The notes beneath the pieces were generated by a model. The model was not told where the DNA came from and made no database searches. It saw nothing but the letters and a program-made list of their open reading frames with translations. 26,840 nt of DNA. Source: an uncultured Flavobacteriia bacterium (GTDB lineage: Bacteria > Bacteroidota > Bacteroidia > Flavobacteriales > Flavobacteriaceae). The DNA is taken from NCBI GenBank assembly GCA_946482495.1, contig CAMLRV010000006.1, positions 1 to 26,840 of the forward strand, given 5' to 3'. Shown here piece after piece: positions 1-8,826 of this stretch (positions within the stretch are counted from its first letter, which is position 1; every line of letters begins with the position of its first letter). The position numbers were made by a program, and so were the translations under genes.

Positions 1-324
1 TTCAGAAACTTCCATGGCACCTAAAATAGTTAAATCTACTTTTTGTGCGCGAATCATACCGAAACTAAAAGCAGAATCAAAGAAACTTGCTCCTGGTAAA
101 GTCGTAATGGTTTGTTTTCCTGCATTGATGATATCTGCATCTTCTTCTCCTTCAAAAGGAAAAGGACCCATTCCTAAAACCCCGTTTTCAGATTGAAATT
201 CTACTGAAATATCGTGTCTAACATAATTGGCAACTAATGTTGGAATACCGATACCTAAATTTACGTAGTAACCGTCGTTAACTTCTTGTGCAATTCTTTT
301 TGCAATATCTTCTTTTGATAACAT
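1..324 (-). CDS. scoB: 3-oxoacid CoA-transferase subunit B, partial (C-terminus outside window)
   Basis: Beta subunit of a class I CoA-transferase (succinyl-CoA:3-ketoacid or acetoacetate CoA-transferase type), which moves CoA between acyl groups in ketone-body or short-chain fatty-acid metabolism. The ATG is at 322-324 and 108 codons are visible before the window edge; the frame is still open at position 1. The N-terminus begins [15 protein letters not shown] and includes GIGIPTLV and the SENG motif, whose Glu is the residue that forms the covalent CoA-thioester in this family. It lies 39 bp downstream of scoA on the same strand, as expected for an AB heterodimer. The exact acyl substrate cannot be told from sequence. 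Confidence 0.9.
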   Translation of the reverse strand, partial: MLSKEDIAKRIAQEVNDGYYVNLGIGIPTLVANYVRHDISVEFQSENGVLGMGPFPFEGEEDADIINAGKQTITTLPGASFFDSAFSFGMIRAQKVDLTILGAMEVSE

Positions 325-363
325 AATTTCTTCTTTAACTGAATACTAAAAACTGAACACTAA

Positions 364-1062
364 TTACTTCTGACGAACAGTACGTTGCTCAATTCTTTTT
401 TCAAATTTTTCACCTTGGAAAATACGATTAATCATAATTCCCGGTATGTGAATTTCGTTTGGATTTAAAGTTCCTGCCGGCACTAATTCTTCCACCTCAG
501 CAATTGTGATTTTTGCAGCACCTGCCATACAAGCGTTGAAATTACGAGCTGTTCCTTTGAAAATTAAATTCCCCGCTTCGTCACCTTTCCATGCTTTTAC
601 AATTGAAAAATCGGCTTTATAAGCTAATTCCATTACATGCATTTTTCCATTGAATTCGCGAGTTTCTTTTCCTTCTGCGACTTCTGTTCCAAAACCAGCA
701 GGTGTAAAAAAAGCTGGAATTCCGGCTTGAGCGGCACGACATTTTTCAGCTAAAGTTCCTTGCGGTGTTAACTCTACATCTAATTCTCCAGAAAGCATTT
801 GACGTTCAAATTCGGCATTCTCACCTACATAAGAAGAAATCATTTTCTTAATTTGGCGTTTGTGTAATAATAAGCCTAATCCGAAATCATCTACACCTGC
901 ATTATTAGAAATACATGTTAAGTTAGTTACACCTTTTTTTACTAATTCGGCAATACTATTTTCTGGAATTCCGCATAATCCGAAACCTCCTAACATAATA
1001 GTTTGTCCATCTTGAATTCCTTCAAGTGCTTGTTGTACGTTGTTTACTTTTCTTGAAATCAT
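364..1062 (-). CDS. scoA: 3-oxoacid CoA-transferase subunit A
   Basis: Alpha subunit of the same class I CoA-transferase, 232 residues, the usual size for the separate A subunit (AtoD/ScoA family). Visible family features are the early glycine-rich stretch [10 protein letters not shown] near residue 26, the ISNNAG segment, and a C-terminal [12 protein letters not shown] segment. It starts 8 bp after the stop of the PBP1A gene and is followed by scoB, so it is probably co-transcribed with the upstream cell-wall genes although the biochemistry is unrelated. Substrate preference (acetoacetate or another 3-oxoacid) is inferred from family membership only. Confidence 0.93.
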   Translation of the reverse strand: MISRKVNNVQQALEGIQDGQTIMLGGFGLCGIPENSIAELVKKGVTNLTCISNNAGVDDFGLGLLLHKRQIKKMISSYVGENAEFERQMLSGELDVELTPQGTLAEKCRAAQAGIPAFFTPAGFGTEVAEGKETREFNGKMHVMELAYKADFSIVKAWKGDEAGNLIFKGTARNFNACMAGAAKITIAEVEELVPAGTLNPNEIHIPGIMINRIFQGEKFEKRIEQRTVRQK

Positions 1063-1070
1063 AATCTTAT

Positions 1071-3392
1071 TTATAGTCCGTCAATTCCGTCTGTATCTGG
1101 TTGGGCATCAATTGGAGCTGCTGTAGAATCTGTAGCAGTCGAATCAACGACAGCTTTAGGTTCTGGCCCACAATCCACTTTAATAGACATATTAGCTGGT
1201 CGTTTAAATGGTTGTTGAGAAACATTTAGGGTTTTATCTGCTAAACATTTTCGCATAAAAATTCCGTAAATTGGTAGGGCAGTTGTGGCTCCTTGCCCCA
1301 TGTTTGTACTTTCAAAATGTGCGGAGCGATCTTCATTACCCACCCAAACTCCGGCAGCTAAATTTGGAACCATTCCGATAAACCAACCGTCTGAATTATT
1401 TTGAGAAGTTCCTGTTTTTCCTGCAACAGGTCCTTTAATATTATAAGGCACACCAGTTAAGAAATTTGATGGTGCAGAAGCTGCCCAACGTAAACGAGAT
1501 CCTGTACCAGATTCGGTTACTCCTTCCATTAATTTAATGATTGAATAAGCTACATCTTTATTTACCACATCATGAGATTCTTCTACGCCTTGGTAGATGA
1601 CTACTCCGTTTTTATCTTCAATTTTTGTAATTAATTGTGGTTTCACATAAACACCTTCATTGGCGAACGTACTAAAAGCCGCCACCATTTCTTCTACTGT
1701 AATTTCTACCGCTCCAAGCGCAATCGCTGGACGATTTGGGATATTTGAAGTTACTCCTAAGTTTTTCGTCATTTCTACTACAGCTGGCGCACCTACTTCA
1801 TGAATTAAACGAGCGGAAACCGTATTGATAGAGTTGGCCAATGCTTTTTTCATAGAAACCAATCCACGGAATTTTCCATCTGAATTGTTTGGTGTCCAAT
1901 CTTTGTCGTTATTATCTCCTTTTAGAATGGTGAATGGTGAATCCATAATCAAATCACAAGGAGATTTCCCTAATCGGTCAATTGCTGTAGCGTAAACGAA
2001 AGGCTTAAATGTTGAACCTACTTGACGTGCACCTTGACCAACGTGATCGTATTGGAAATATTTGTAATTGATTCCTCCCACCCACGCTTTCACATGTCCG
2101 GTTTGTGGTTCCATTGCCATCATTCCGGTTTGTAGAAAATGTTTGTAATATAAAATAGAATCCTTTGGAGTCATGATTGTATCTCTTTCTCCTTTCCAAG
2201 TGAAAATTTTCATTTTTGCAGGAACTTCAAAAGATTGTTTGATTTCGGCATCCGATTTTCCATTGATGCTCATGATACGCCATCTTTCAGAATTTTTCAT
2301 GGCTTGACTCATGATTTTATCAATTTCAACTGGAGTCACATCCATAAATGGAGCTGTTGGGTTTTTTTTCTGACGACGATTAAATTCTGGTTGTAAATTC
2401 GATAAATGTTCTTCCACCGCTTCTTCTGCATATTGCTGCATACGAGAATCGATAGTCGTATAAATTTTTAAACCAGCAGTATACAAATCAATATCTTCAC
2501 CTTTATCATCTTCAATTGCTTTGATGATTGGTTTTAATTGTTCACGTAAGTATTCTCTAAAATAAGTAGCTGTTCCTTCTGCGTGACTTTCCGGTTTGAA
2601 GTTAATTTTTACTGGTGTTTTTTTAAGTTGCGTAGCTTTAGCTTCCGACAGATACTTGTTTTTAACCATTTGGTCTAAAACCGTATTTCTTCTATTAAAA
2701 ACTTTTTCTTTTCTTTTTTCTTTAGTTGGATTGAAAAGTGCTGGATTTTTTAACATCCCAACAAACAAAGCGCTTTCTTCAATAGTTAAGTCTTTTGGTT
2801 CTTTGTTCATGTAAATTTTAGATGCCGAACGAATTCCCACCGCACTATTAACAAAATCTACTTTATTTAAGTACAAAGCGATAATTTCTTGTTTGGTATA
2901 TTGCCTTTCTAATTTGGTAGCAATAATCCATTCTTTACATTTTTGAATAATACGAAATGGTAAAAAATGCGAACCTTCACCATGGAATAAGTTTTTAGCT
3001 AATTGTTGTGTAATAGTACTTGCTCCACCGCTTCTTCCTAAACTAGAAATGGCTCTTAATGTCCCTCTTGCATCTACACCTGAATGTTCATAAAAACGTT
3101 CATCTTCTGTAGCTACTAAAGCATCTACTAAATGTTTTGGTAAATCTTGATATTTTACTGGAGTTCTGTTTTCTTTATAAAATTTCCCTAACGTTACTCC
3201 ATCTGCAGAAATAATTTCTGTAGCGATATTTGTATCTGGATTTTCTAATTCGTCAAACGAAGGCATTTTCCCGAAAAATCCCCATGATGCTAAAAGAAAA
3301 AACAATAAAACGCCACCAAATGAGTAGCAAAATAATTTCCAAAATTTTCTTACGTAATCTGAATAATTGACTTGGGTGCTATTAGTTGCCAT
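1071..3392 (-). CDS. mrcA: Bifunctional penicillin-binding protein 1A (transglycosylase/transpeptidase)
   Basis: Class A PBP of 773 residues that polymerises lipid II into glycan strands and cross-links them in the periplasm, anchored in the inner membrane. A short cytoplasmic N-terminus is followed by a membrane helix at about 20-40. The GT51 domain shows the catalytic Glu96 in [10 protein letters not shown] and the [13 protein letters not shown] motif near 122-134. The transpeptidase domain has all three motifs: S460-T-F-K, S521-I-N and K659-T-G. The C-terminal tail (last ~30 residues) is acidic and Thr/Ser/Asp-rich, probably disordered. It begins 10 bp after gldH, in a ricT-gldH-PBP1A-scoAB operon. 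Class A assignment is secure; the symbol is by analogy. Confidence 0.96.
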   Translation of the reverse strand: MATNSTQVNYSDYVRKFWKLFCYSFGGVLLFFLLASWGFFGKMPSFDELENPDTNIATEIISADGVTLGKFYKENRTPVKYQDLPKHLVDALVATEDERFYEHSGVDARGTLRAISSLGRSGGASTITQQLAKNLFHGEGSHFLPFRIIQKCKEWIIATKLERQYTKQEIIALYLNKVDFVNSAVGIRSASKIYMNKEPKDLTIEESALFVGMLKNPALFNPTKEKRKEKVFNRRNTVLDQMVKNKYLSEAKATQLKKTPVKINFKPESHAEGTATYFREYLREQLKPIIKAIEDDKGEDIDLYTAGLKIYTTIDSRMQQYAEEAVEEHLSNLQPEFNRRQKKNPTAPFMDVTPVEIDKIMSQAMKNSERWRIMSINGKSDAEIKQSFEVPAKMKIFTWKGERDTIMTPKDSILYYKHFLQTGMMAMEPQTGHVKAWVGGINYKYFQYDHVGQGARQVGSTFKPFVYATAIDRLGKSPCDLIMDSPFTILKGDNNDKDWTPNNSDGKFRGLVSMKKALANSINTVSARLIHEVGAPAVVEMTKNLGVTSNIPNRPAIALGAVEITVEEMVAAFSTFANEGVYVKPQLITKIEDKNGVVIYQGVEESHDVVNKDVAYSIIKLMEGVTESGTGSRLRWAASAPSNFLTGVPYNIKGPVAGKTGTSQNNSDGWFIGMVPNLAAGVWVGNEDRSAHFESTNMGQGATTALPIYGIFMRKCLADKTLNVSQQPFKRPANMSIKVDCGPEPKAVVDSTATDSTAAPIDAQPDTDGIDGL

Positions 3393-3402
3393 ATTCCTTT
3401 AT

Positions 3403-3891
3403 TTATTTTCTTTTTTCAATTCTAAATCCTAGTTCAGTAATACCATTTAAATCCTGAACACCTTGCACTTTTCCAGTTTGTCTTACGGCATGTTCCACGT
3501 CTAGTGTATATTTTCCTACTTTGTTAAAACTGAAGTTTTCTTTATACCATAGTTTACTTTCTTTAATATCTGAGAAACCGGTTCCCATTAACGTTCCGTC
3601 TGGATAAGCCATTTGATATTCTAAAGTATCCACTAAAACTTTTCCACCTGGTTCGTTTAAAGAAACAATTAGAAACAAATTATTGTATGGATAATCGTTA
3701 TTGTTTCTCACATTTAAAAACAAATTATACACACCTGTTGTGTCTTTTTGTTCGAAAGTGAAACTGGCTTTTTTATTTTTTTTCCAAGTGCCGTCAAACT
3801 CTCTGTATTCGTCGAAAACTTGATTTTTATCGCAAGAAACTACCATAAAAAGCAAGGCAAAACTCAGTGTTTTAAAAAATTTATTGTTCAT
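3403..3891 (-). CDS. gldH: Gliding motility lipoprotein GldH
   Basis: Predicted lipoprotein of 162 residues resembling GldH, one of the proteins required for gliding in Flavobacterium johnsoniae and linked there to the type IX secretion/gliding machinery. The chosen ATG at 3889-3891 starts a classical lipoprotein signal peptide (MNNKFFKTLSF) with lipobox VVSC and lipidated Cys20. The in-frame extension upstream to 3948 is basic and overlaps ricT, so it is rejected as the start. The remaining ~140 residues look like a beta-rich fold with no catalytic motif. The start overlaps the end of ricT by 11 bp, indicating translational coupling. The presence of gldH does not by itself prove that the cell glides. 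Confidence 0.88.
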   Translation of the reverse strand: MNNKFFKTLSFALLFMVVSCDKNQVFDEYREFDGTWKKNKKASFTFEQKDTTGVYNLFLNVRNNNDYPYNNLFLIVSLNEPGGKVLVDTLEYQMAYPDGTLMGTGFSDIKESKLWYKENFSFNKVGKYTLDVEHAVRQTGKVQGVQDLNGITELGFRIEKRK

Positions 3892-5029
3892 TTTTCTTAA
3901 ACGGTTTCTTTTTTCTTTTATTATTTGATTTTTTCTTAGGTTGATCAAATCGTGTTAAACTATCTTGACCCACTACATTTTCGAATTTTTTCTCAATATT
4001 TACCGCAGAAACATCTTCTACATAATCCTCCAATTGAGCAATTTTCTTACCTTGTTTGTTTAACGCTACTATTTCTTTGGCTTTATCTGCTTTTATCGTG
4101 TGCCAATGTGCCGGCGCGTTGGCATAAGAAAACCACATTAAATTTTTGAAAATATCTATTTTTTGGCAATATGCATCACCTTTTTCTGTCTGCAATTTGG
4201 TATCCATATCAGGCAAACCTTTTAATGCGTCTAAATACGTATCTAACTCGTAATTTAAACAACATTTTAGTTTACCACATTGACCTGCTAATTTTTGAGG
4301 ATTTAAAGATAATTGTTGGTAACGTGCCGCCGAAGTATTTACACTTCTAAAATCGGTTAACCAAGACGAACAACATAATTCTCTACCGCAAGAACCAATT
4401 CCACCTAAACGAGCTGCTTCCTGACGGAAACCAACTTGCTTCATTTCTACACGGATTTTAAATTCGCTAGCATATTCTTTAATCAATTGACGAAAATCGA
4501 CACGATCACTTGCAGTGTAATAAAACGTAGCTTTAGATCCATCACCTTGAAATTCGATATCAGAAATTTTCATTTCTAATTTCAAAGCAATAGCAATTTC
4601 ACGCGCTCTTACTTGAATTGCATCTTCTTTGTTTCTTACTCCGTGCCAAATATCAATATCTTTTTGAGAGGCTTTACGGTAAACTTTAGGAACTTCTGTA
4701 TTGTCTTTTACGTTTTTCTTGTTCATTTGAACGCGAACTAATTCACCAGTTAAAGACACCAAACCAACATCATGACCAGATTGCGCTTCAGTTGCTACAA
4801 TATCGCCAATACTTAAAGTTAATTTTTCTGTATTTCTAAAAAACTCTTTTCTACCGTTTTTAAATCTCACTTCTACGCAATCAAAAGGTGCTTGGCCACC
4901 AGGCAAAGTCATGTTAGCCAACCAATCGAAAACCGTTAATTTGTTGCAGCTATCGGTGCCGCAAGTCCCATTATTTTTACACCCCTTTGGTGCACCACCA
5001 TCAGAAGTTGAACAACTTGTACATGCCAT
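3881..5029 (-). CDS. ricT: PSP1/RicT-family regulatory protein
   Basis: PSP1-domain protein of 382 residues (YaaT/RicT family). In Bacillus RicT works with RicA and RicF in an Fe-S-containing complex that assists RNase Y-dependent mRNA maturation; the role in Bacteroidota is not established. Visible features are a Cys-rich N-terminus (MACTSCSTSD... with further Cys near 17, 23 and 28), a central PSP1 region with GSCGRELCCSSWL and QCGKLKCCLNYE cysteine clusters matching the family's Fe-S ligating Cys, and a strongly basic Lys-rich tail of ~20 residues that may bind nucleic acid. First gene of the operon with gldH. A small inverted repeat lies at 5048-5066 in its leader. Confidence 0.88.
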   Translation of the reverse strand: MACTSCSTSDGGAPKGCKNNGTCGTDSCNKLTVFDWLANMTLPGGQAPFDCVEVRFKNGRKEFFRNTEKLTLSIGDIVATEAQSGHDVGLVSLTGELVRVQMNKKNVKDNTEVPKVYRKASQKDIDIWHGVRNKEDAIQVRAREIAIALKLEMKISDIEFQGDGSKATFYYTASDRVDFRQLIKEYASEFKIRVEMKQVGFRQEAARLGGIGSCGRELCCSSWLTDFRSVNTSAARYQQLSLNPQKLAGQCGKLKCCLNYELDTYLDALKGLPDMDTKLQTEKGDAYCQKIDIFKNLMWFSYANAPAHWHTIKADKAKEIVALNKQGKKIAQLEDYVEDVSAVNIEKKFENVVGQDSLTRFDQPKKKSNNKRKKKPFKKNEQ

Positions 5030-5047
5030 AATTATATATATTGGTCA

Positions 5048-5066
5048 TCTCGTTATTTTAACGAGA
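5048..5066. promoter_or_regulatory. Inverted repeat in the ricT leader
   Basis: Perfect 7-bp arms TCTCGTT and AACGAGA around a 5-nt spacer, 19 nt upstream of the ricT start codon. There is no T-tract on either side, so it is not an intrinsic terminator. It could be an operator or a 5'-UTR hairpin affecting ricT-gldH-PBP1A expression. Function is inferred from position only. Confidence 0.4.
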
Positions 5067-5150
5067 CTACTTATCAAATGTTATTTAGAGGGTAAAGATA
5101 GCATTTTTTACCGTAAAATTTAAGTATGTTTTTTGAAGTTTTTAAAAACG

Positions 5151-5186
5151 AAAAAACCTGTTGCATAATAATAACGCAACAGGTTT
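5151..5186 (-). terminator. Terminator of trhO
   Basis: Arms AAACCTGTTGC (5154-5164) and GCAACAGGTTT (5176-5186), 11 bp, with an 11-nt loop. Read on the minus strand the stem is followed by a T run (A-run 5151-5156 on plus), 45 bp beyond the trhO stop codon. Confidence 0.8.
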
Positions 5187-5198
5187 CAATTTCTTATA

Positions 5199-5224
5199 CA
5201 CTTCGACTCCGCTCAGCGTGACAA
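5199..5224. repeat. Probable interspersed intergenic repeat (GACTCCGCTCAGCGTGACA type)
   Basis: A GC-richer stretch containing GACTCCGCTCAGCGTGACA stands out in AT-rich sequence between the trhO terminator and the trhO stop codon. I recognise this string as a short element seen many times between genes in Bacteroidota genomes. Only one copy is in this window, so repetition cannot be shown here. Confidence 0.4.
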
Positions 5225-5230
5225 AACGAT

Positions 5231-6601
5231 TTATATTTTATAAATTTTATCGGATTCTCTTATTTTGAAAGGCACTACAAATGTGACTTTTTCACCAATT
5301 TTTGCAACAGTATTTTCTACTCCATTTACAAACATGGTTCCGACTTCAATTTTCTGATTTCCAGTTGTAGGCCCAATGATGTAAATGGTATCACCCGTTT
5401 TTAATTCTTGATTTTCAATTAAAAATTGTCCCACTTGTGCTTTAGAAAAATAATGTTGTCCTTTTCCGATATACACTTTTCTTTCGGTTGCAATTTTTCT
5501 TTTTCTGATTTGAGTCACTGCAGAAACTTTTACGGGTTTTTGAGCTAACTCTTCAAAAATATTTCTTTCAGAAGATTGTTTGAATTTTAAATCTGGTGAT
5601 TTTCCTTTTTGAAAAATCATGTTGCCATTTTTAATTCCTTTTCTTCTTTCTGCTTGCTCTTCTAATGGCAAATAAATGGTTTCTACACAATTGGTTGAAC
5701 AACAATTTTCCATTTTTTCGGCACAAGAATCACACTGAATAAATAACAAATGACAAGCTTCATTCGCGCAATTTACGTGTGTATCACAAGGTTCGCCACA
5801 TTGGTGACATTGCGCAATAATATCATCCGTAATTCTTTCGCCTAATCGATGATCGAAAACGAAATTTTTACCAATAAATTTACTTTCTAAACCTTCTTCT
5901 TTTATTTGTTTGGCATAATTAATAATACCACCTTCTAATTGGAAAACGTTTTTAAAACCTTGATGTTTGTAATATGCAGAGGCTTTTTCACAACGAATTC
6001 CTCCAGTACAATACATTACTAAGTTTTTATCTTCTTTAAAATCTTTTAATTGCTCGTTAATAATTGGTAAACTTTCACGGAATGTTTCCACATCTGGAGT
6101 AATGGCCCCAACAAAATGTCCAACTTCACTTTCGTAATGATTTCTAAAATCAACCACAATCGTATTTGGATCATCCAAAATCGCATTGAATTCTCTAGCG
6201 TTTAAGTGTACTCCTTTATTTGTAACATCGAAAGTATCATCATTTAATCCGTCGGCTACAATTTTATGTCTAACTTTTATCGTTAGTTTTAAAAATGAAT
6301 GATCATCATGTTCTACAGCAATATTCAAACGAATATTTTTCATAAAATCATATTTTTCCAACGTTTCTCTAAACGCTTCTAAATTTTCAGCTGGTACCGA
6401 CATTTGTGCATTGATACCTTCAGTAGCGACATAAATTCGCCCTAATGCATCAAGTTTATTCCATTTTAAGAATAGGTCGTTACGAAATTGTGTTGGATTT
6501 TCAATTTTGGCATACGCATAAAAAGAAAGTGTTAATCTTTGACCGGCTTGATCAATTAACTTCGCTCTTTCTTCTGCGCTTAAGGTGTTATACAGTTGCA
6601 T
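5231..6601 (-). CDS. trhO: tRNA U34 hydroxylase TrhO with extra C-terminal domain
   Basis: Rhodanese-family protein of the TrhO/YceA type, which hydroxylates uridine 34 of certain tRNAs to 5-hydroxyuridine in an O2-dependent way. Domains in order: N-terminal acylphosphatase-like/UPF0176 region (1-~110), rhodanese domain (~135-235) with active loop C198-T-G-G-I-R203-C204, and a Cys-rich segment at 265-305 (about 11 Cys, including CHQC and CDSC) typical of the family and possibly metal-binding. At 456 residues it is about 100 longer than E. coli TrhO. The added residues 376-456 (GK..HY..K, LK.GD, GPTTG, R..DK.YK) match the pattern of the C-terminal beta-barrel of U32 peptidases (see findings). 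Divergent from recA; -7 box at 6662-6669. Confidence 0.9.
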   Translation of the reverse strand: MQLYNTLSAEERAKLIDQAGQRLTLSFYAYAKIENPTQFRNDLFLKWNKLDALGRIYVATEGINAQMSVPAENLEAFRETLEKYDFMKNIRLNIAVEHDDHSFLKLTIKVRHKIVADGLNDDTFDVTNKGVHLNAREFNAILDDPNTIVVDFRNHYESEVGHFVGAITPDVETFRESLPIINEQLKDFKEDKNLVMYCTGGIRCEKASAYYKHQGFKNVFQLEGGIINYAKQIKEEGLESKFIGKNFVFDHRLGERITDDIIAQCHQCGEPCDTHVNCANEACHLLFIQCDSCAEKMENCCSTNCVETIYLPLEEQAERRKGIKNGNMIFQKGKSPDLKFKQSSERNIFEELAQKPVKVSAVTQIRKRKIATERKVYIGKGQHYFSKAQVGQFLIENQELKTGDTIYIIGPTTGNQKIEVGTMFVNGVENTVAKIGEKVTFVVPFKIRESDKIYKI

Positions 6602-6661
6602 GCTATAAACAATTAAGTGAGAAATTTATTTTACTGAACTCTAAATGGAAGAATTCGCGGA

Positions 6662-6669
6662 CAAAGGTA
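6662..6669 (-). promoter_or_regulatory. Predicted promoter -7 box for trhO
   Basis: Minus strand TACCTTTG, an exact fit to the Bacteroidota -7 consensus TAnnTTTG, 61 bp upstream of the trhO ATG. No convincing TTG at the usual upstream distance. Confidence 0.5.
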
Positions 6670-6715
6670 AAAATATTTTTTAAATCTCTAAAAATTAGAA
6701 ACATATTAACAATGT

Positions 6716-6745
6716 TTGCTCCGATAAAAAAAATCAGTATTTTTA
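6716..6745 (+). promoter_or_regulatory. Predicted recA promoter
   Basis: TTG at 6716-6718 (within TTTG), 19-bp spacer, then TATTTTTA at 6738-6745, a 7/8 match to TAnnTTTG. It lies 16 bp before the recA ATG. No LexA-box-like sequence was recognised here. Confidence 0.5.
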
Positions 6746-6761
6746 CGAAAAATTAAATATT

Positions 6762-7766
6762 ATGAGCACGGAAAAAGAAGCAAAATTAAAAGCCTTACAA
6801 TTAACTTTAGACAAATTAGACAAAACTTACGGTAAAGGAACTGTAATGAAAATGGGGGATTCTGCTGTGGAAGAAGTAGAAACAATCTCATCAGGTTCAT
6901 TAGGAGTTGATATTGCCTTAGGTGTAAACGGATATCCAAAAGGAAGAATTATTGAAATATACGGACCAGAATCTTCTGGTAAAACCACTTTAACAATTCA
7001 CGCCATTGCTGAAACGCAAAAAGCAGGTGGAATTGCCGCTTTTATTGATGCAGAACATGCCTTCGATAGATTTTATGCAGAGAAATTAGGTGTTGATATT
7101 GATAATTTAATTATTTCTCAACCAGATAATGGAGAACAAGCACTTGAAATTGCGGAAAGTTTAATCCGTTCTGGAGCGGTGGATATTGTGGTAATTGACT
7201 CGGTTGCAGCTTTAACTCCAAAAAGCGAAATTGAAGGAGATATGGGTGATAGTAAAATGGGATTACATGCTCGTTTGATGTCGCAAGCCTTAAGAAAATT
7301 AACTGGAACCATTCATAAAACAAAATGTACAGTATTTTTCATCAATCAGTTAAGAGATAAAATTGGAGTGATGTTCGGAAGTCCGGAAACAACTACTGGA
7401 GGAAATGCTTTAAAGTTTTATGCTTCTGTAAGAATTGACATCAGACGTTCTTCTCAAATTAAAGATGGAGACAATGTAATTGGAAACAGAACTAAAGTAA
7501 AAATAGTTAAAAACAAAGTGGCACCACCTTTCAAAACGGCTGAATTTGATATTATGTATGGAGAAGGTGTTTCTAAAGTGGGTGAAGTTTTAGATTTAGC
7601 GGTTGACTTTGAAATTATTAAGAAAAGTGGTTCTTGGTTTAGTTATGGTGAAACAAAATTAGGGCAAGGAAGAGATTCTGTAAAACAATTAATTAAAGAT
7701 AATCCAGAATTAATGGATGAATTAGAAGTTAAAATTAAAGAACTTTTAAAGGAACAAAATGCCTAA
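6762..7766 (+). CDS. recA: Recombinase RecA
   Basis: DNA-dependent ATPase of 334 residues that forms filaments on ssDNA and drives homologous pairing and SOS signalling. Walker A is GPESSGKT at 68-75, Walker B is in VVIDSVAAL, and the L2 DNA-binding loop follows [10 protein letters not shown] with [15 protein letters not shown]. The acidic C-terminal tail is short and ends in lysine-rich sequence, as in other Bacteroidota. The ATG at 6762 gives the conserved N-terminus [12 protein letters not shown]. It is a monocistronic unit with its own promoter and a strong terminator at 7773-7802. Identification is certain. Confidence 0.99.
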   Translation: MSTEKEAKLKALQLTLDKLDKTYGKGTVMKMGDSAVEEVETISSGSLGVDIALGVNGYPKGRIIEIYGPESSGKTTLTIHAIAETQKAGGIAAFIDAEHAFDRFYAEKLGVDIDNLIISQPDNGEQALEIAESLIRSGAVDIVVIDSVAALTPKSEIEGDMGDSKMGLHARLMSQALRKLTGTIHKTKCTVFFINQLRDKIGVMFGSPETTTGGNALKFYASVRIDIRRSSQIKDGDNVIGNRTKVKIVKNKVAPPFKTAEFDIMYGEGVSKVGEVLDLAVDFEIIKKSGSWFSYGETKLGQGRDSVKQLIKDNPELMDELEVKIKELLKEQNA

Positions 7767-7772
7767 AAAATT

Positions 7773-7802
7773 AAAAATCATCCAAAAGGATGATTTTTTT
7801 TT
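7773..7802 (+). terminator. recA terminator
   Basis: Arms AAAAATCATCC and GGATGATTTTT with an AAAA loop, then a run of T, starting 7 bp after the recA stop. Confidence 0.92.
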
Positions 7803-7832
7803 GATTTAGACGCAACCTTTTTGTAATTTTTG
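7801..7832 (+). promoter_or_regulatory. Predicted promoter of the lipoprotein-sigma-barrel operon
   Basis: TTG at 7801-7803, 20-bp spacer and TAATTTTTG at 7824-7832 (one extra T relative to TAnnTTTG). It begins within the recA terminator T-tract and precedes the lipoprotein ATG by 28 bp. Confidence 0.4.
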
Positions 7833-7860
7833 CATCTATAAAATAAAAACAAGAGATAAA

Positions 7861-8274
7861 ATGAAAAAGTTAATTTCCTTATTAAGTGTGTTTTTGATTC
7901 TTGCGGCTTGTAGTCCAGAAGAGTATGGACCAGAAATAACGTATGAAGCACAGCCAATTCAAAACGTAAATTTACCAGATACAATTGCGGTTTATGAATC
8001 AAACGACATTGTTGTAGAATATTTAAAACCAACTACTTGTCATGGTTTTAATGGTTTTTTATATCAAAAAGACGGCTTCACTAGAACTATTGCCGTACAA
8101 ACATTTTATTACCCAAATAGTGATTGCCAAGTTTTAACTAATGAAGTAAAACAAGAAACTTTAAAATTTCAACCTACTTCAGAGGGAACTTATACCTTTA
8201 AATTTTGGCAAGGAAGAGATGCTAACGGCGATGATATTTTTTTAGAAATAGAAAGGCCATCTAAAGTATATTAG
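7861..8274 (+). CDS. Small hypothetical lipoprotein
   Basis: A 137-residue protein with a lipoprotein signal peptide (MKKLISLLSVFLILAAC; lipobox LAAC, lipid-bearing Cys17). The mature part has two further cysteines, Cys60 and Cys89, which could form a disulfide, and a pattern of alternating hydrophobic residues with GTYTFKFW near the C-terminus suggesting an Ig-like beta-sandwich. I do not recognise a named family. It is only 3 bp upstream of the ECF sigma gene, so it is probably in the same transcript as the sigma factor and barrel protein; a role in envelope sensing is only an inference from that context. Confidence 0.8.
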   Translation: MKKLISLLSVFLILAACSPEEYGPEITYEAQPIQNVNLPDTIAVYESNDIVVEYLKPTTCHGFNGFLYQKDGFTRTIAVQTFYYPNSDCQVLTNEVKQETLKFQPTSEGTYTFKFWQGRDANGDDIFLEIERPSKVY

Positions 8275-8277
8275 TTA

Positions 8278-8826
8278 ATGATAGAAAAACTTCTACATGA
8301 ATGTAAGAAAAACAATACTCAAGCCCAAGAACAACTATACAAGCTTTTAGCTCCTAAATTGTTTGCGGTTAGTTTAAAGTATTCGAGAAGTTATGAAGAA
8401 GCGCAAGATAATTTACAAGAGAGTTTTTTAATCATTTTTGATAAATTAAAACAATTTAATGGCAACGGTTCATTTGAAGGATGGGCCAAAAGATTAGTTG
8501 TAAATTATGTTTTACAACAATATAGAAAACAAGGCACATTTTTAGAACTAGTACCGGATAAAATTCCAGAAGTGGAAGATGTTGAAATTGATGATGAATC
8601 AATCAGTATGGATTTTCTTCTAAGAATCATTCAGGAATTACCCGATCGATACCGATTGGTTTTCAATTTATATGTTGTGGATGGTTATTCACACAAAGAA
8701 ATTGCTGAAATGCTAGAAATTACAGATGGAACATCCAAATCTAATTTAGCAAGAGCTAAAATGATTTTAAAAGATAAAATTCAAAATTATAATACCACTT
8801 TTTCAAGAACAAATGAAAGAAAATAA
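8278..8826 (+). CDS. ECF-type RNA polymerase sigma factor
   Basis: Sigma-70 family protein of 182 residues with the ECF layout: region 2 at about 27-85 (LFAVSLKYSRSYEEAQDNLQ, then GSFEGWAKRLVVN) and region 4 at about 118-172 (ELPDRYRLVFNLYVVDGY, SHKEIAEMLEI, helix-turn-helix with SKSNLARAK). It directs RNA polymerase to a specific promoter set. The start is 3 bp after the lipoprotein stop and the end overlaps the next gene by 14 bp, so the three proteins are translationally linked. No classical zinc-binding anti-sigma gene is adjacent; the downstream membrane protein may do that job. The regulon is unknown. Confidence 0.92.
   Translation: MIEKLLHECKKNNTQAQEQLYKLLAPKLFAVSLKYSRSYEEAQDNLQESFLIIFDKLKQFNGNGSFEGWAKRLVVNYVLQQYRKQGTFLELVPDKIPEVEDVEIDDESISMDFLLRIIQELPDRYRLVFNLYVVDGYSHKEIAEMLEITDGTSKSNLARAKMILKDKIQNYNTTFSRTNERK

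Noticed and set aside
14..196. Open frame on the plus strand at the left edge
   Set aside because: It is antisense to scoB, whose minus-strand protein has clear family motifs.
3892..3948. N-terminal extension of gldH to 3948
   Set aside because: The added residues are basic and overlap ricT; starting at 3891 gives a proper lipoprotein signal peptide.
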